Assembly: GCA_012519705.1 (NCBI GenBank)
Contig: JAAYPR010000008.1
Span: 1-35,615, forward strand
DNA: 35,615 nucleotides
Reading direction: 5' to 3'
Origin: Campylobacteraceae bacterium
GTDB lineage: Bacteria; Campylobacterota; Campylobacteria; Campylobacterales; Campylobacteraceae
Notes under the pieces: model-generated
The model's input: only the letters and a program-made list of their open reading frames with translations
Told to the model about the DNA's origin: nothing
Databases searched by the model: none
In this document: one piece after another, positions 17,551-26,021 of the stretch
How the letters are laid out: every line of letters begins with the position of its first letter
Numbering within the stretch: position 1 is the stretch's first letter
Made by a program: the position numbers and the translations under genes

Positions 17551-19218
17551 TTATTTATCCAAGTTTTGAATTTCTGTATTAATAAATTTCTTATCTAGTT
17601 TAAATCTAAAACCATTTTGAGTTTCTATATGCCAACTATTTCCAATAGTAGATAGTGTTTTGATATTATACAGTTCTACCTTTTCATCATTTTTAATAAA
17701 ATATGTTGGCTCAACCAAAGAAACTTTGCTATGAATCCTACTATCGTATTCTAAATTTTTATAGTTATAAGTTTTTATTTTATCGCCATGTTTATCTTTA
17801 AACGCAATGCAGCTAGATGGAATCTTTAAAGATTTTGTATCATTATTTTCTAATCTATATGTCAAATTTCCATCTGCGTATGAGACTATCTCTTTTGCCT
17901 CTCTTATACTGTCCATGTATCTATTGTCACAAATTTCATTAGGCAGTTTTACTTCCTTATCTAATATAACATATTTATACTCTATATTGCCAAAATTCAA
18001 GTGCCTAAAGACAATACTAGAAAAAGTCCCTATAAGTCCTACTGTTAAAATCACAAAAAATATAGGTATCATAGTTATATACAGTTTTTTTGCTAGCATC
18101 ACTTGCAATAAACACTGTCCAGAAAAATAATAATCCCATAAACATTGCAACAATTGAAGGATATAAATTTACATTACCCATTTTAATAGATATAACAAAT
18201 GGATAAAATACTATAAAAGGTAATAAAACCATAAAAATAATAGAAGCAAATTTTGAATACTTTATAGCTAATAATACTAAAATTGCAAAAATAAAAAATA
18301 CCCCAACGAGAAATACAAGAACTAAAAGAATTAAAATAATTTCTTTTTCTATGTTTAGTTTTACTATAAGCATATTAATTTGTTTGTCAAAAATAATTAT
18401 AAAAATAATTGACAAAATAAAAGCCAATAATTTTACAGAGAATGTTTTATAAAATAGCCACCCTTTTTTAAATCTATCTTTTTGCTTATCGTCATCATAA
18501 ATTATCCAAATTCCCCATAAAAATGCTAAAACAAAAATTGGTGCTAATAAAAATATTGCTGCACTAGCCGTAATGACATAAATAAACTCTTGTCCGGAAA
18601 CAAACGGAATAGAGTCCCAAAAATAAAAAAGATATATCATAAATCCAAAAGCGAAAAATGCAGTTGTAGAAATCCATTTGTTATTCACAATATAATCTTT
18701 AATACTTATAAGCACCTCTTTTTTTACTTGCTTTGATTTTTCATAGATTATTTTGTTAAAAAGGTCGTGATTTAAAATATAGTTTTTACAGATATCGTTT
18801 TTAGAGATATCATTTTTTGATAATTTTTTAGGTAAACATTTGAAACAGCAGCTTATAAATTTATCCAAGCCTTTTTTTGGATTAGCCTCTATAAGTTTTT
18901 CTATTTTTTGGATATCATATTTTACATCTATTTTTTATTTGCATCTTTTTTAAAGTCTTCTATAACTTCATTTCGCAGTATTTCTATTTGAGCATAAATT
19001 TGCTCATCTTTTTCTTTTAAGTTAGTTAGGGTAGTTTTTATATTATCATAACTTAGATCTTTTAGTATATCTATTTTGCCGTTTAATAGACTAATTAAAA
19101 TATATGAACCCGTCCCACTATCATCAAAATTTTTAAAACAGTTTTTTATATGCTCTATATACTCTTTGCACTCTAATATCTTTTCATTTCTTGATTGCAA
19201 AACTTCTTTAAATTCCAT
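17551..19218 (-). pseudogene. Membrane protein gene split by two A-tract frameshifts
   Basis: Three consecutive minus-strand frames appear to be pieces of one gene. The first (19218-18928, 96 residues) is a helical, probably cytoplasmic N-terminus. The second (about 18930-18017) has about six hydrophobic helices. The third (about 18090-17551, 200 residues as a frame) continues with a helix and a domain of about 150 residues. Adding one A in an A6 tract (18931-18936) joins piece 1 to 2, giving DANKK-IDVKYDIQ. Removing one A from an A7 tract (18085-18091) joins 2 to 3, giving ASKK-LYITMIP. The two shifts cancel, so the whole span is a multiple of three (555 codons). Piece 2 alone would need a TTG start with a poor ribosome site. 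I recognise no family. It may be decayed, phase-variable or affected by sequencing error. Confidence 0.6.
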
Positions 19219-19529
19219 ATTCCAACCTTATAAATAAAATGTTTACATTCTATAAAATTTGACAGCCTTATACATAATTTACATTAATTTAGCCATAAAA
19301 GTTATATGTTTATTTAAACATTATTTCCATAATCATCTTAGAAAACATAGTCTATCACTAAAATAAATACAAAAAACCCAACAATTCAAAAAGTGATTTA
19401 TTCAACAGATGGACAAATTCTACTCCACATGTGAAAATTTGAAATAAAATCAGTAGAAATTTGAGAAAATTAAAACTTAATATAAATACGATGGAATAAT
19501 GATTTAAAAAGTAATTTGTGAGATAAAAG
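19219..19529. other. AT-rich intergenic region, no gene seen
   Basis: This 311-base stretch lies between the split membrane-protein gene and the tRNA-Ser gene. No open frame, repeat or clear hairpin was found. It should contain the promoter of the minus-strand membrane-protein gene, but no strong -10 box stands out. Confidence 0.5.
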
Positions 19530-19617
19530 TGGCCGGGAAATAGGGATTCGAACCCCAGGAGGTGTGACCCTCAACGGTTTTCAAGACCGCCGCTTTCGAC
19601 CGCTCAGCCATTTCCCG
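19530..19617 (-). tRNA. tRNA-Ser (UGA)
   Basis: The acceptor stem CGGGAAA/TTTCCCG, anticodon TGA, long variable arm, T-arm GGTTCGAAT and an encoded CCA (19530-19532 on the complement) are all visible. The G discriminator and class II shape fit serine. Confidence 0.95.
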
Positions 19618-19623
19618 GTAAAA

Positions 19624-19746
19624 CTATCTTGTTTGTCTCTCTACCCAGCTAGCACCTTCATTGACATCTTTTTTGATGCCTCTGGCAGTGTTAGAGCAAC
19701 CAACAAAAACAAACAGTGATAAAAGTATAACTACTAAATTTCGCAT
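19624..19746 (-). CDS. Entericidin-like small lipoprotein
   Basis: This 40-residue protein begins MRNLVVILLSLFVFVGC: a lipoprotein signal ending in the lipobox VFVGC, followed by SNTARGIKKDVNEGASW. That matches the entericidin A/B family pattern (GC-NT-x-G-x-x-K-D). These are tiny outer-membrane lipoproteins; EcnA/EcnB were described as an antidote/toxin pair in enterics, while function elsewhere is unknown. I chose ATG at 19746, preceded by a GAGGAG site, because the longer frame would run through the tRNA-Cys gene. It sits between tRNA-Cys and tRNA-Ser, with only 6 bases to the latter. Confidence 0.75.
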   Translation of the reverse strand: MRNLVVILLSLFVFVGCSNTARGIKKDVNEGASWVERQTR

Positions 19747-19764
19747 ACTAAACTCCTCACTTTT

Positions 19765-19839
19765 TGGAGGCGACACTCGGATTCGAACCGAGGATGGGAG
19801 CTTTGCAGGCTCCAGCCTTAGCCACTTGGCCATGTCGCC
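19765..19839 (-). tRNA. tRNA-Cys (GCA)
   Basis: The acceptor stem GGCGACA/TGTCGCC, anticodon GCA, T-arm GGTTCGAAT and encoded CCA (19765-19767 on the complement) are visible. Confidence 0.95.
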
Positions 19840-19851
19840 TTAAAACTCTAA

Positions 19852-19940
19852 TGGTGCCCGGAGCCGGAATTGAACCGGCACGGAAGAAAAATTCCGAGGG
19901 ATTTTAAGTCCCTTGCGTCTACCAATTCCGCCACCCGGGC
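19852..19940 (-). tRNA. tRNA-Leu (UAA)
   Basis: Acceptor stem GCCCGGG/TCCGGGC, anticodon TAA, a long class II variable arm and encoded CCA (19852-19854 on the complement). Confidence 0.95.
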
Positions 19941-19962
19941 AGACGCCATATAAACAAATAAA

Positions 19963-20037
19963 TGGAGCGGGAAACGAGGTTCGAACTCGCGACCCCAACC
20001 TTGGCAAGGTTGTGCTCTACCACTGAGCTATTCCCGC
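19963..20037 (-). tRNA. tRNA-Gly (GCC)
   Basis: Acceptor stem GCGGGAA/TTCCCGC, anticodon GCC, and encoded CCA (19963-19965 on the complement). It is the most upstream tRNA of the minus-strand cluster Gly-Leu-Cys-Ser. Confidence 0.95.
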
Positions 20038-20163
20038 AAAATTAAATCAGAAATGTAATGATAGCAGAACGAACCTTAAAATTTTATTTATTTTGCAAAA
20101 TTATTCAAATTTAATCTATTTTAAAAGAAACTATTGTAAAATGACGGTACGAATTTAGATTTT

Positions 20164-20239
20164 GGGGCTATAGCTCAGCTGGGAGAGCGCCTGAATGGCA
20201 TTCAGGAGGCCAGCGGTTCGATCCCGCTTAGCTCCACCA
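20164..20239 (+). tRNA. tRNA-Ala (GGC)
   Basis: Acceptor stem GGGGCTA/TAGCTCC, anticodon GGC in the loop ATGGCAT, T-arm GGTTCGATC and encoded CCA. It is divergent from the minus-strand tRNA cluster. Confidence 0.95.
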
Positions 20240-20480
20240 CTCTGTTTTTTTAATTTTTCTTATAATTATAACTCATAATAATTAAAAGTTTAACGATTAT
20301 AAGTTTAAATTTACACAAAAATTTTATTATTTAAAAAATGATTGTAAATTTTTACACTTATCAATAAATAATGTTTAAATTGACAACAAATATATAAGAG
20401 CATTAAAATCCTATAATTTACCATATTTTCAGCTATTTTAAAGCTTTAATTCTATATAATTCAATTTCTGCTTTAAAAAC

Positions 20481-20557
20481 GGGTTCATAGCTCAGTTGGT
20501 TAGAGCATCCGGCTCATAACCGGATGGTCCCAGGTTCGAGTCCTGGTGAACCCACCA
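20481..20557 (+). tRNA. tRNA with CAU anticodon (Met elongator or Ile2)
   Basis: Acceptor stem GGGTTCA/TGAACCC (fully paired, so not initiator), anticodon CAT in CTCATAA, T-arm GGTTCGAGT and encoded CCA. Elongator tRNA-Met and lysidine-modified tRNA-Ile2 cannot be told apart safely by eye. It is the probable integration target of the neighbouring integrase. Confidence 0.9.
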
Positions 20558-20772
20558 CCTACTATCCTTAAAGATTCATATCGGTTTATTTTCACATTTT
20601 TAACCACGATATTTAGGCGTTTTAAGAAAATTCTAAGTCGTATCAGTTTATAATTATTCAGATTAATTCACGAAATTTAGTTACCGAAAAAGTTACCTAA
20701 AACATAATTTTATACAAAAGAATAAAATCGGTAACTTTTTAACTACACATCCAAGCAAAGGAGGTGCCTAGA
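20558..20772. other. Probable left attachment region of the island
   Basis: This is the junction between the tRNA 3' end and the integrase gene. For P4-type integrases the crossover usually lies in the 3' half of the tRNA, so attL would span about 20530-20560. No matching direct repeat was found elsewhere in the window. Confidence 0.5.
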
Positions 20773-22026
20773 ATGAGAGATAGACCAGATATCTACCTAA
20801 AAAGACTAAAACCCAAAGATAAAGAGTATTTTGAAAGATTGAGTAATAATCTCTACATTAGAGTTTATCCAACAGGCTCTAAGAAGTTTTACTATCTTTA
20901 TAGAAACTCTGATAATAAACAAAGAAAAATTGCTATCGGTAACTATGGCGAGGTAACTTTAGCTGATGCAAGACAAAAAGTTACCGAACTCAACGCTCTT
21001 AGAGAAAATGGAATAGATGATATAAAAACTCATCTAGATAGTGAAGCATCCCTTGCAAAAGAAGAATTCAGTAATACTTTTGAAAAAATTTACAATGAAT
21101 TTGCAGATAAAAGATGGAAAATAAATGAAAAAGGCATTATCAGTATAGAAACTGCCAGCAGAAACAGAAGAGAGATAAAAAAGTGGGTGCTTGACAAGAT
21201 AGGAAATAAGCCAATAAGCTCTATTGAAAAAAGAGATATATCTACGTTGCTGGTAAAAAGAGCGGAATCTAGTCCTGAATGGGCACATAGGCTACACGGA
21301 CTGTTAAATCAAATTTTCAGATATGCTTTATCTTTAGACTATATAGATAGAAATGTTGTTTCTGACATAGAGATGAATAATATAGTAAAAAAACCGGAAG
21401 TTATAAATTTTCAAGCTATAACCACAGAGCCCTACTTTACAAATTTGTGCAAAGCAATTTATGAAAACAACAACATAACTACAAAAAATATCTTAAAGTT
21501 CATGCTCCACATCCCGCTTAGATCAAAAAATGCTGTGTCTTTAAAATGGGACTATGTTGATTTTGATGAAAAACTACTAACTATACCAAGAGATGAGATG
21601 AAGGTAAATAATGCGAACATAAGTGATTTTATCTTACCTCTTAGTGATGAGGTTGTTAAAATTCTTAAAAATCAAGAAAAACTTTGTAAGGATTTAGGAC
21701 TTTTTGGGGATTATGTATTTCCAAGATTTAGAACTTCTAGCTTAGAGCCTATCGCAGCAAATACTATTAATAGAGAACTAGAGCGAATGGGATTTAATGA
21801 AGGCCCAAATTATCAAAGAACTCATAGTTTTAGAAAAACATATAGTACAATTATCAAGAATGAAAAAGCCTCTAAATTCAGCTTTGAGGCAAGAGAGCTG
21901 TTTTTAGACCATAGGGTTGGAAATCAAGTCTCACTAGCGTATAGTGGAGGAGCTACAATGCTAAAAGAGCTTGAAGAAATTGCATCTTGGTGGAGTAGTT
22001 TTATCTTGGAGCGAGTTCAAAAATAA
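20773..22026 (+). CDS. P4-type tyrosine integrase
   Basis: This 417-residue site-specific recombinase has an N-terminal DUF4102-type arm-binding domain (LSNNLYIRVYPTGSKKFYY and KIAIGNYGEVTLADARQK). It has a core-binding region (about 90-200) and a catalytic domain. Catalytic residues visible are Arg in LRSKNAVSLKW (about 250), the HSFRKT box (about 351), His in LDHRVGNQ (about 380) and the nucleophile Tyr in SLAYSGG (about 390). I chose ATG at 20773, placed 8 bases after a strong AAAGGAGG; a GTG at 20764 lies within that ribosome site. Its position just after a tRNA gene marks it as the integrase of a tRNA-targeting island. Confidence 0.93.
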   Translation: MRDRPDIYLKRLKPKDKEYFERLSNNLYIRVYPTGSKKFYYLYRNSDNKQRKIAIGNYGEVTLADARQKVTELNALRENGIDDIKTHLDSEASLAKEEFSNTFEKIYNEFADKRWKINEKGIISIETASRNRREIKKWVLDKIGNKPISSIEKRDISTLLVKRAESSPEWAHRLHGLLNQIFRYALSLDYIDRNVVSDIEMNNIVKKPEVINFQAITTEPYFTNLCKAIYENNNITTKNILKFMLHIPLRSKNAVSLKWDYVDFDEKLLTIPRDEMKVNNANISDFILPLSDEVVKILKNQEKLCKDLGLFGDYVFPRFRTSSLEPIAANTINRELERMGFNEGPNYQRTHSFRKTYSTIIKNEKASKFSFEARELFLDHRVGNQVSLAYSGGATMLKELEEIASWWSSFILERVQK

Positions 22027-22244
22027 CGCTCTAAAACTTAAAATATCTTTAGTTTAATATATCCTTGTTTTTAAAGAACCTTGCGGGTATTTTTATATAA
22101 ATTCATCCCATGCTTATAACTCTATTTGCCTAAATTTTATTTAAACAAAACTATTTTCCATGTCTCATATATAGCTTTTTGATTCCAAGCTCATTACTCA
22201 GATACTTTTATCCTCTAAACTCACAAATATATACTCATCTATAG

Positions 22245-22408
22245 CCTTAAATTCGCATTTTAAAACTTTTTTAAATTTAAGCCTAAAAATCAAAAGTTAT
22301 TTCTACTATTATCTATCACTGTTTGATAAAAAATAATAGAATAAGCAAAAGTCTACAATATCGTGGTTTAGTGGTATTTTTATGAGATAATTTAATTCTT
22401 AATTCTCC
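22245..22408 (+). repeat. Diverged direct repeat, copy 1
   Basis: It starts CCTTAAATTCGCATTTTAAA and contains a nested hairpin: outer stem CTATTAT/ATAATAG (22306-22312 with 22333-22339) and inner stem TATCA/TGATA. It matches copy 2 over its length with scattered substitutions. Confidence 0.65.
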
Positions 22409-22513
22409 AGATTGTACCTTTAAAACATTTTGCGTGATTGCACTCCTTTACTTTAAACCTATTTATTAAAAACATTTTACTTTCTAATTTCATGCTATAT
22501 ATTGCCCATAACC

Positions 22514-22678
22514 CCTTAAAATCGCATTTTAAAACTTTTTTGAAATTTGGTCTAAAAATTAAAAATTATTTCTACTATTATTTATCACTGATTAATAAAA
22601 AACAATAAGATAAGTAAAAGCTCTAAATATAAGGGTTTATCCGTATTTTTATAAACTAAGTTAATTTCAAATTTTCTG
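22514..22678 (+). repeat. Diverged direct repeat, copy 2
   Basis: It starts CCTTAAAATCGCATTTTAAA, 269 bases after the start of copy 1. The hairpin region is kept in weaker form (TTATTTATCACTGATTAATA). Confidence 0.65.
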
Positions 22679-23088
22679 TATTTAGCTCATAAGTATGGCT
22701 ATAAATTTTTTCATCTCGCTCTAAAAATTCGTATAACACTTAATCTAACTAATAAACAAAACCAGCACCCTATTTCTAAATCTTGCTCTTAATAAATTTA
22801 CGCACTAAAACACGCTATACACCTTATTTGGTATTAAAATCATCAAACTAAAACAACTTACATTCTTGCATTCTTTTTCCACCTTTTTCACATTTTTATA
22901 ATTAAATATATTCGCACCCATTAAATTACGCCTACTGCCTTAGGCAATACTTGTTCAAATAAATTCATATCAGTTCATTTCTATTTTTTTAAACATAAGA
23001 CATCTCCAGTCAAAAAGAAAAAGTTTTTGAGACGCATAAGCTCTAAAAATCATTTTCTGCTTGGCAATAAAAATTTTAGGAGATTGAT

Positions 23089-23289
23089 ATGAGTGTCAAA
23101 GATTCTTATTTTATTAGAGTTAACGATGTTACAAAGCTTTGCTCTATAGGCAAAACTACTGTTTGGAAGCTGGTAAAAGAAGGAAAGATAAAAACCTACA
23201 AGCCAACAGATGGAATAACGCTTTTTAAAAAAGAAGAGGTGCTTCAATACTTTAACTCTCTTGTTGATACTGCCAAGGCTAGAGGATAA
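23089..23289 (+). CDS. AlpA-family excisionase/transcriptional activator
   Basis: This 66-residue winged-helix protein follows the AlpA/MerR-like excisionase pattern: FIRVNDVTKLCSIGKTTVWKL (helix-turn-helix at about residues 8-29), then a wing (EGKIKTYKP) and a short final helix. Such proteins in mobile elements control excision or switch on neighbouring genes. The ATG follows an AGGAG site. It lies five bases before the HUH-type gene and is probably co-transcribed with it. A decayed relative occurs at 26576-26732. Confidence 0.82.
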   Translation: MSVKDSYFIRVNDVTKLCSIGKTTVWKLVKEGKIKTYKPTDGITLFKKEEVLQYFNSLVDTAKARG

Positions 23290-23293
23290 ATCC

Positions 23294-24469
23294 ATGGCAG
23301 TACTTGATAGTAGACTTCACAAACAAACAAAAAAGAATATTAAAACAGAAAGCTACGATATTACACCAAAACTTAAAATAAAAGGTTTATCTGTGATAGG
23401 AATATGCCTAACCGCCAGACTGCTTGATATTCCTACTAATATAAAGGGAAGAAACAATGTTGATATTGCTGAAGATTTAAAAAAATGCTTAAACAATATA
23501 ATAAAAATAAAGGGCTGTATCGATTTAGTATATGTTTTTGAAAGACATAGAAATGGTATTGTGCACATACATTCAACTATTTTAATCAAAGAGAGTTACT
23601 ATATCGAAATTCTAAAAACCTTAATAATGAAACTTGGCAAAAAAGACGAAATAAGAGCCAATAATATTATTGAAAATTTTATTGAAAATAAACGCACAAC
23701 AGCAGATTATTTAAAACCACTTGGGATAACTGTGTTTACAAGATTAGATTATCTATATAAAAAAACTACTGATGATAGATATATGATTGGCATGTATGAT
23801 GGTTGTGATAGTAGTAAAAAAAGTAGCTATAATACCTCTAAAGTAAAAGATATCCAAGATTATAAAGAGTTATATTTTATTAGAAATCAAAATTATATTC
23901 ATGCTTATGAAAATGAAATGAGAAATTTTGAAATTTCAATAAAAAAGAGCTTTAACCATTACAACACAAAAAAAAGGAAAAAGAATAAAACAACAAAAGA
24001 AAATGAAGATGTCACTATTTATAAAATAATTTCAACCCCACCATCAAATTTACAAAACTTAGTGCATGATCCTAATGAACACATATTATTAAAAGAAAAA
24101 AATAAACAAATCAAAGAGCTTAAAAAAGAAATTTACAAATTAAGTCGCTGCACATTGAAATACCTTAGCAAATATGTGAAAGAAATAAAATGCTATACAA
24201 ACAAAAACAATATGAAAAAAGACTTTTTAGAAATTAGAAAAATCTTTAAAAAATTTGCAAGCGAATCTATAGAGAAAGCTGTAAGGCTTGCAAAAATAAA
24301 AGCTAAAAATATATCGGAAAGAAATAGAAAAAAAGAACAAAATCAAAAACTCCTAGAAATAGTAGTAAAAACTCGCAAGAAATCACTTCCTAGTAAAAAA
24401 AGTAAAAAAAGAATTGCTATTAGATATCAAATAAATAGAGCTAAAAAAAGGAAAGTGGACAAATTCTAA
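23294..24469 (+). CDS. Putative HUH-type replication initiator (Rep-like)
   Basis: This 391-residue, very lysine-rich protein has an N-terminal domain that may be an HUH endonuclease. A strand like motif I is present (SVIGICLTARLL). The metal-binding motif is GIVHIHSTILIK, preceded by VFERHRNG, as in rolling-circle Rep proteins. Candidate nucleophile tyrosines follow in TTADYLKPLG and LDYLYKKTT. The C-terminal half (about 215-391) is basic and probably coiled-coil. I chose ATG at 23294, after AGAGG, instead of an upstream start inside the alpA gene. With the adjacent AlpA protein it would form a replication/excision module. The HUH call rests on motifs only. Confidence 0.55.
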   Translation: MAVLDSRLHKQTKKNIKTESYDITPKLKIKGLSVIGICLTARLLDIPTNIKGRNNVDIAEDLKKCLNNIIKIKGCIDLVYVFERHRNGIVHIHSTILIKESYYIEILKTLIMKLGKKDEIRANNIIENFIENKRTTADYLKPLGITVFTRLDYLYKKTTDDRYMIGMYDGCDSSKKSSYNTSKVKDIQDYKELYFIRNQNYIHAYENEMRNFEISIKKSFNHYNTKKRKKNKTTKENEDVTIYKIISTPPSNLQNLVHDPNEHILLKEKNKQIKELKKEIYKLSRCTLKYLSKYVKEIKCYTNKNNMKKDFLEIRKIFKKFASESIEKAVRLAKIKAKNISERNRKKEQNQKLLEIVVKTRKKSLPSKKSKKRIAIRYQINRAKKRKVDKF

Positions 24470-24908
24470 TAAGTATCTATTAGCTTTATATCGGTGGTTT
24501 GCTTGGTTTTAAAAAACAACATACCCACTCGTTGTCTTTTTTTATTAAAATATTAGTTTTTTATAAAAATATAACTATAAAGCAATGCCATAGCTGCGGA
24601 AAGGAGAGAATTTTATAGCTAACAAAAATTTTAGCTGAGAAAAATGGCTATTTTAGTGAGCAAAATTACATTTTTTCTATTCTTAAATTATTTTTTGACA
24701 TCAATGATAGCTCACTGTGGAGATAGCTTTAAAAGCCTAAAAGATGGTAGTTTTGCAAAAAATGTTAAAGGGTCGGCGGATTTTTCTTTTTTTTCTTTAA
24801 GTTTTTTACAAACTTCTAAACAATACTCAATAACTTGAACCCTCCAACAAATCTATAAAAAGCATAAACTCTTTCTACTGACTTTTTGCATGAAAATATT
24901 CCACACAA
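24470..24908. other. Intergenic region with terminator and possible gene remnant
   Basis: After the terminator at 24511-24543 there is no convincing gene. A minus-strand frame ending at 24712 reads protein-like (YCLEVCKKLKEKKEKSADP and FFAKLPSFRLLKLSPQ) but has no start, and a neighbouring frame upstream (KKSVERVYAFYRFVGGF) could be its frameshifted beginning. A plus-strand frame of 64 codons at 24644 is probably not a gene. Confidence 0.4.
24511..24543 (+). terminator. Intrinsic terminator after the HUH-type gene
   Basis: AAAAAACAAC and GTTGTC form a stem of about 5 bp (longer counting A-T pairs) with a 10-base loop. Seven T follow directly. It lies about 40 bases after the stop codon. Confidence 0.65.
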
Positions 24909-25280
24909 TTAAGATTTAAGCTCCTTGAGATTTTTGAGTTTTGTGATATATACATCATCAAACTCATTCTCCACCAAGTTAACCTCTAGTTTCTGAGTAG
25001 GGAAAGAACTCGGTACTAATATTTCTGGCAGAACGAAAAATTCTCTTATGTCTACTCCAAAAAGCTTACTAAGCTTAAAAAGATGGATGATGTTAAATCT
25101 CTTATCGTTGGTGTAGTTTTCCATGTTTGCATAAGAGCCTTGAGATGTCATCCCTATGCTAAGAGCTGCTTCAAGCTGGCTAATCTCCCTGCTTTTCCTT
25201 ATCTCTTTCACATTTTTAGCAACTGCTGCTAAAAACATCTCTTCCTCTTGTTTTGTTATGATTTGCGGTAATTGAAGCAT
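24909..25280 (-). CDS. XRE-family helix-turn-helix regulator
   Basis: This 123-residue protein begins MLQLPQIITKQEEEMF. The HTH domain (about residues 18-78) reads KEIRKSREISQLEAALSIGMTSQGSYANMEN, and then HLFKLSKLFGVDIREFF, typical of Cro/CI-type repressors. The C-terminal tail has no recognised domain. I chose ATG at 25280 with an AGGAA site in place of an upstream TTG. It is transcribed opposite to its neighbours, as expected for a repressor controlling a divergent promoter. Direct repeats TACTAAAA at 25348 and 25363 could be operators. Confidence 0.8.
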   Translation of the reverse strand: MLQLPQIITKQEEEMFLAAVAKNVKEIRKSREISQLEAALSIGMTSQGSYANMENYTNDKRFNIIHLFKLSKLFGVDIREFFVLPEILVPSSFPTQKLEVNLVENEFDDVYITKLKNLKELKS

Positions 25281-25347
25281 TATTATTTCCTGTAGTAAAA
25301 GTTCTTTGCACGGGTATTTATAATACAATTACGGCTCGTTATCAATC

Positions 25348-25370
25348 TACTAAAACAGTATTTACTAAAA
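25348..25370. promoter_or_regulatory. Possible operator direct repeats
   Basis: Two TACTAAAA copies are 15 bases apart, about 70-90 bases upstream of the XRE regulator start. The spacing could suit a repressor, but in such AT-rich sequence this is weak evidence. Confidence 0.2.
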
Positions 25371-25589
25371 GAGATACTCTGTCTAAGTCTCTGGCTTAGT
25401 TGTTTTTATAAAGTAGATTATGACTGCCTCAAGGGGCAATTAACATAATTAAAGGAAGGAAAGTTTGATTGGGCATAAAAAATCATCCATAAAGATAATT
25501 AAGACTACAAATAATGTAATGACTCTAAATTTCCTGCACATATTAAGAACGAACTCAAGCATCTTGAAATTCGATATAAGTAGAGCTAT

Positions 25590-26021
25590 ATGAGAGAGTA
25601 TATACCCCTACTCGTATTTTTGTCTCTTTTTATTTATATTTACAAAGGCGTGAGCGAGAGTTCATGTAAAAATGCTTATCAAAAAGTTACCCGTGACTAC
25701 AAAAGTCGTTACAACTTAAATTATAAAGAGCTACCCAATCAAATAACTACAACTAGCTTTTCCGTAGATGGTAAAAGAGTTTGGCGTAGTGGCAAAAGAT
25801 GTGGCAGGGGCACTGATAGGTTTCAGCTTAGCTGTGCTTTTGATAACTACTCACCAAATTTTTATCAAGCAACAAAAGAACCAAAAATTTCAGACTACAG
25901 GAGTGGGCTTTTTGGAAGTGGATACTTCGGCAGGGCTAAAGATGACTTCGTAGAAATTTACCTTGTTACTTCACTGAAGGCTGAGCCATTTACTGCGGAA
26001 GAGCCTAGTTCTTTTACTTAA
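25590..26021 (+). CDS. Hypothetical membrane-anchored or exported protein
   Basis: This 143-residue protein has an N-terminal hydrophobic segment (REYIPLLVFLSLFIYIYKGV), a signal peptide or anchor. The soluble part has three cysteines (SSCKNAYQ, KRCGRGTD, QLSCAFD) that may form disulfides in the periplasm, and a glycine/tyrosine-rich stretch (GLFGSGYFGR). I recognise no family. The ribosome site is poor. It is divergent from the XRE regulator and may be under its control. Confidence 0.5.
   Translation: MREYIPLLVFLSLFIYIYKGVSESSCKNAYQKVTRDYKSRYNLNYKELPNQITTTSFSVDGKRVWRSGKRCGRGTDRFQLSCAFDNYSPNFYQATKEPKISDYRSGLFGSGYFGRAKDDFVEIYLVTSLKAEPFTAEEPSSFT

Larger units (their letters stand above)
22027..23088. 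other. Gene-free 1.06-kb stretch in the island
   Basis: No plausible coding frame was found. The region is extremely AT-rich and carries two diverged direct copies of a segment of about 165 bases (listed separately). Its place between integrase and the AlpA/HUH-type pair would suit an origin, attachment-related sites or a small RNA, but nothing proves this. Confidence 0.6.

Noticed and set aside
18017-18868. Independent gene for the middle fragment of the split membrane protein
   Set aside because: Its only start is a TTG with a poor ribosome site, and its frame continues upstream without a stop to the A6 tract at the end of the preceding frame.
19661-19843. Plus-strand 60-codon frame in the tRNA cluster
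   Set aside because: It runs through the complement of the entericidin-like gene and the tRNA-Cys gene.
20568-22990. Similar strings ATTCATATCGGTTTA (near 20575) and ATTCATATCAGTTCA (near 22967) as attachment repeats
   Set aside because: They do not include tRNA sequence, match imperfectly, and would enclose only the integrase and a gene desert; chance in AT-rich DNA is more likely.
24644-24838. Plus-strand 64-codon frame with a hydrophobic start
   Set aside because: No ribosome site at a proper distance, no similarity recognised, and the minus strand of the same segment looks more protein-like.
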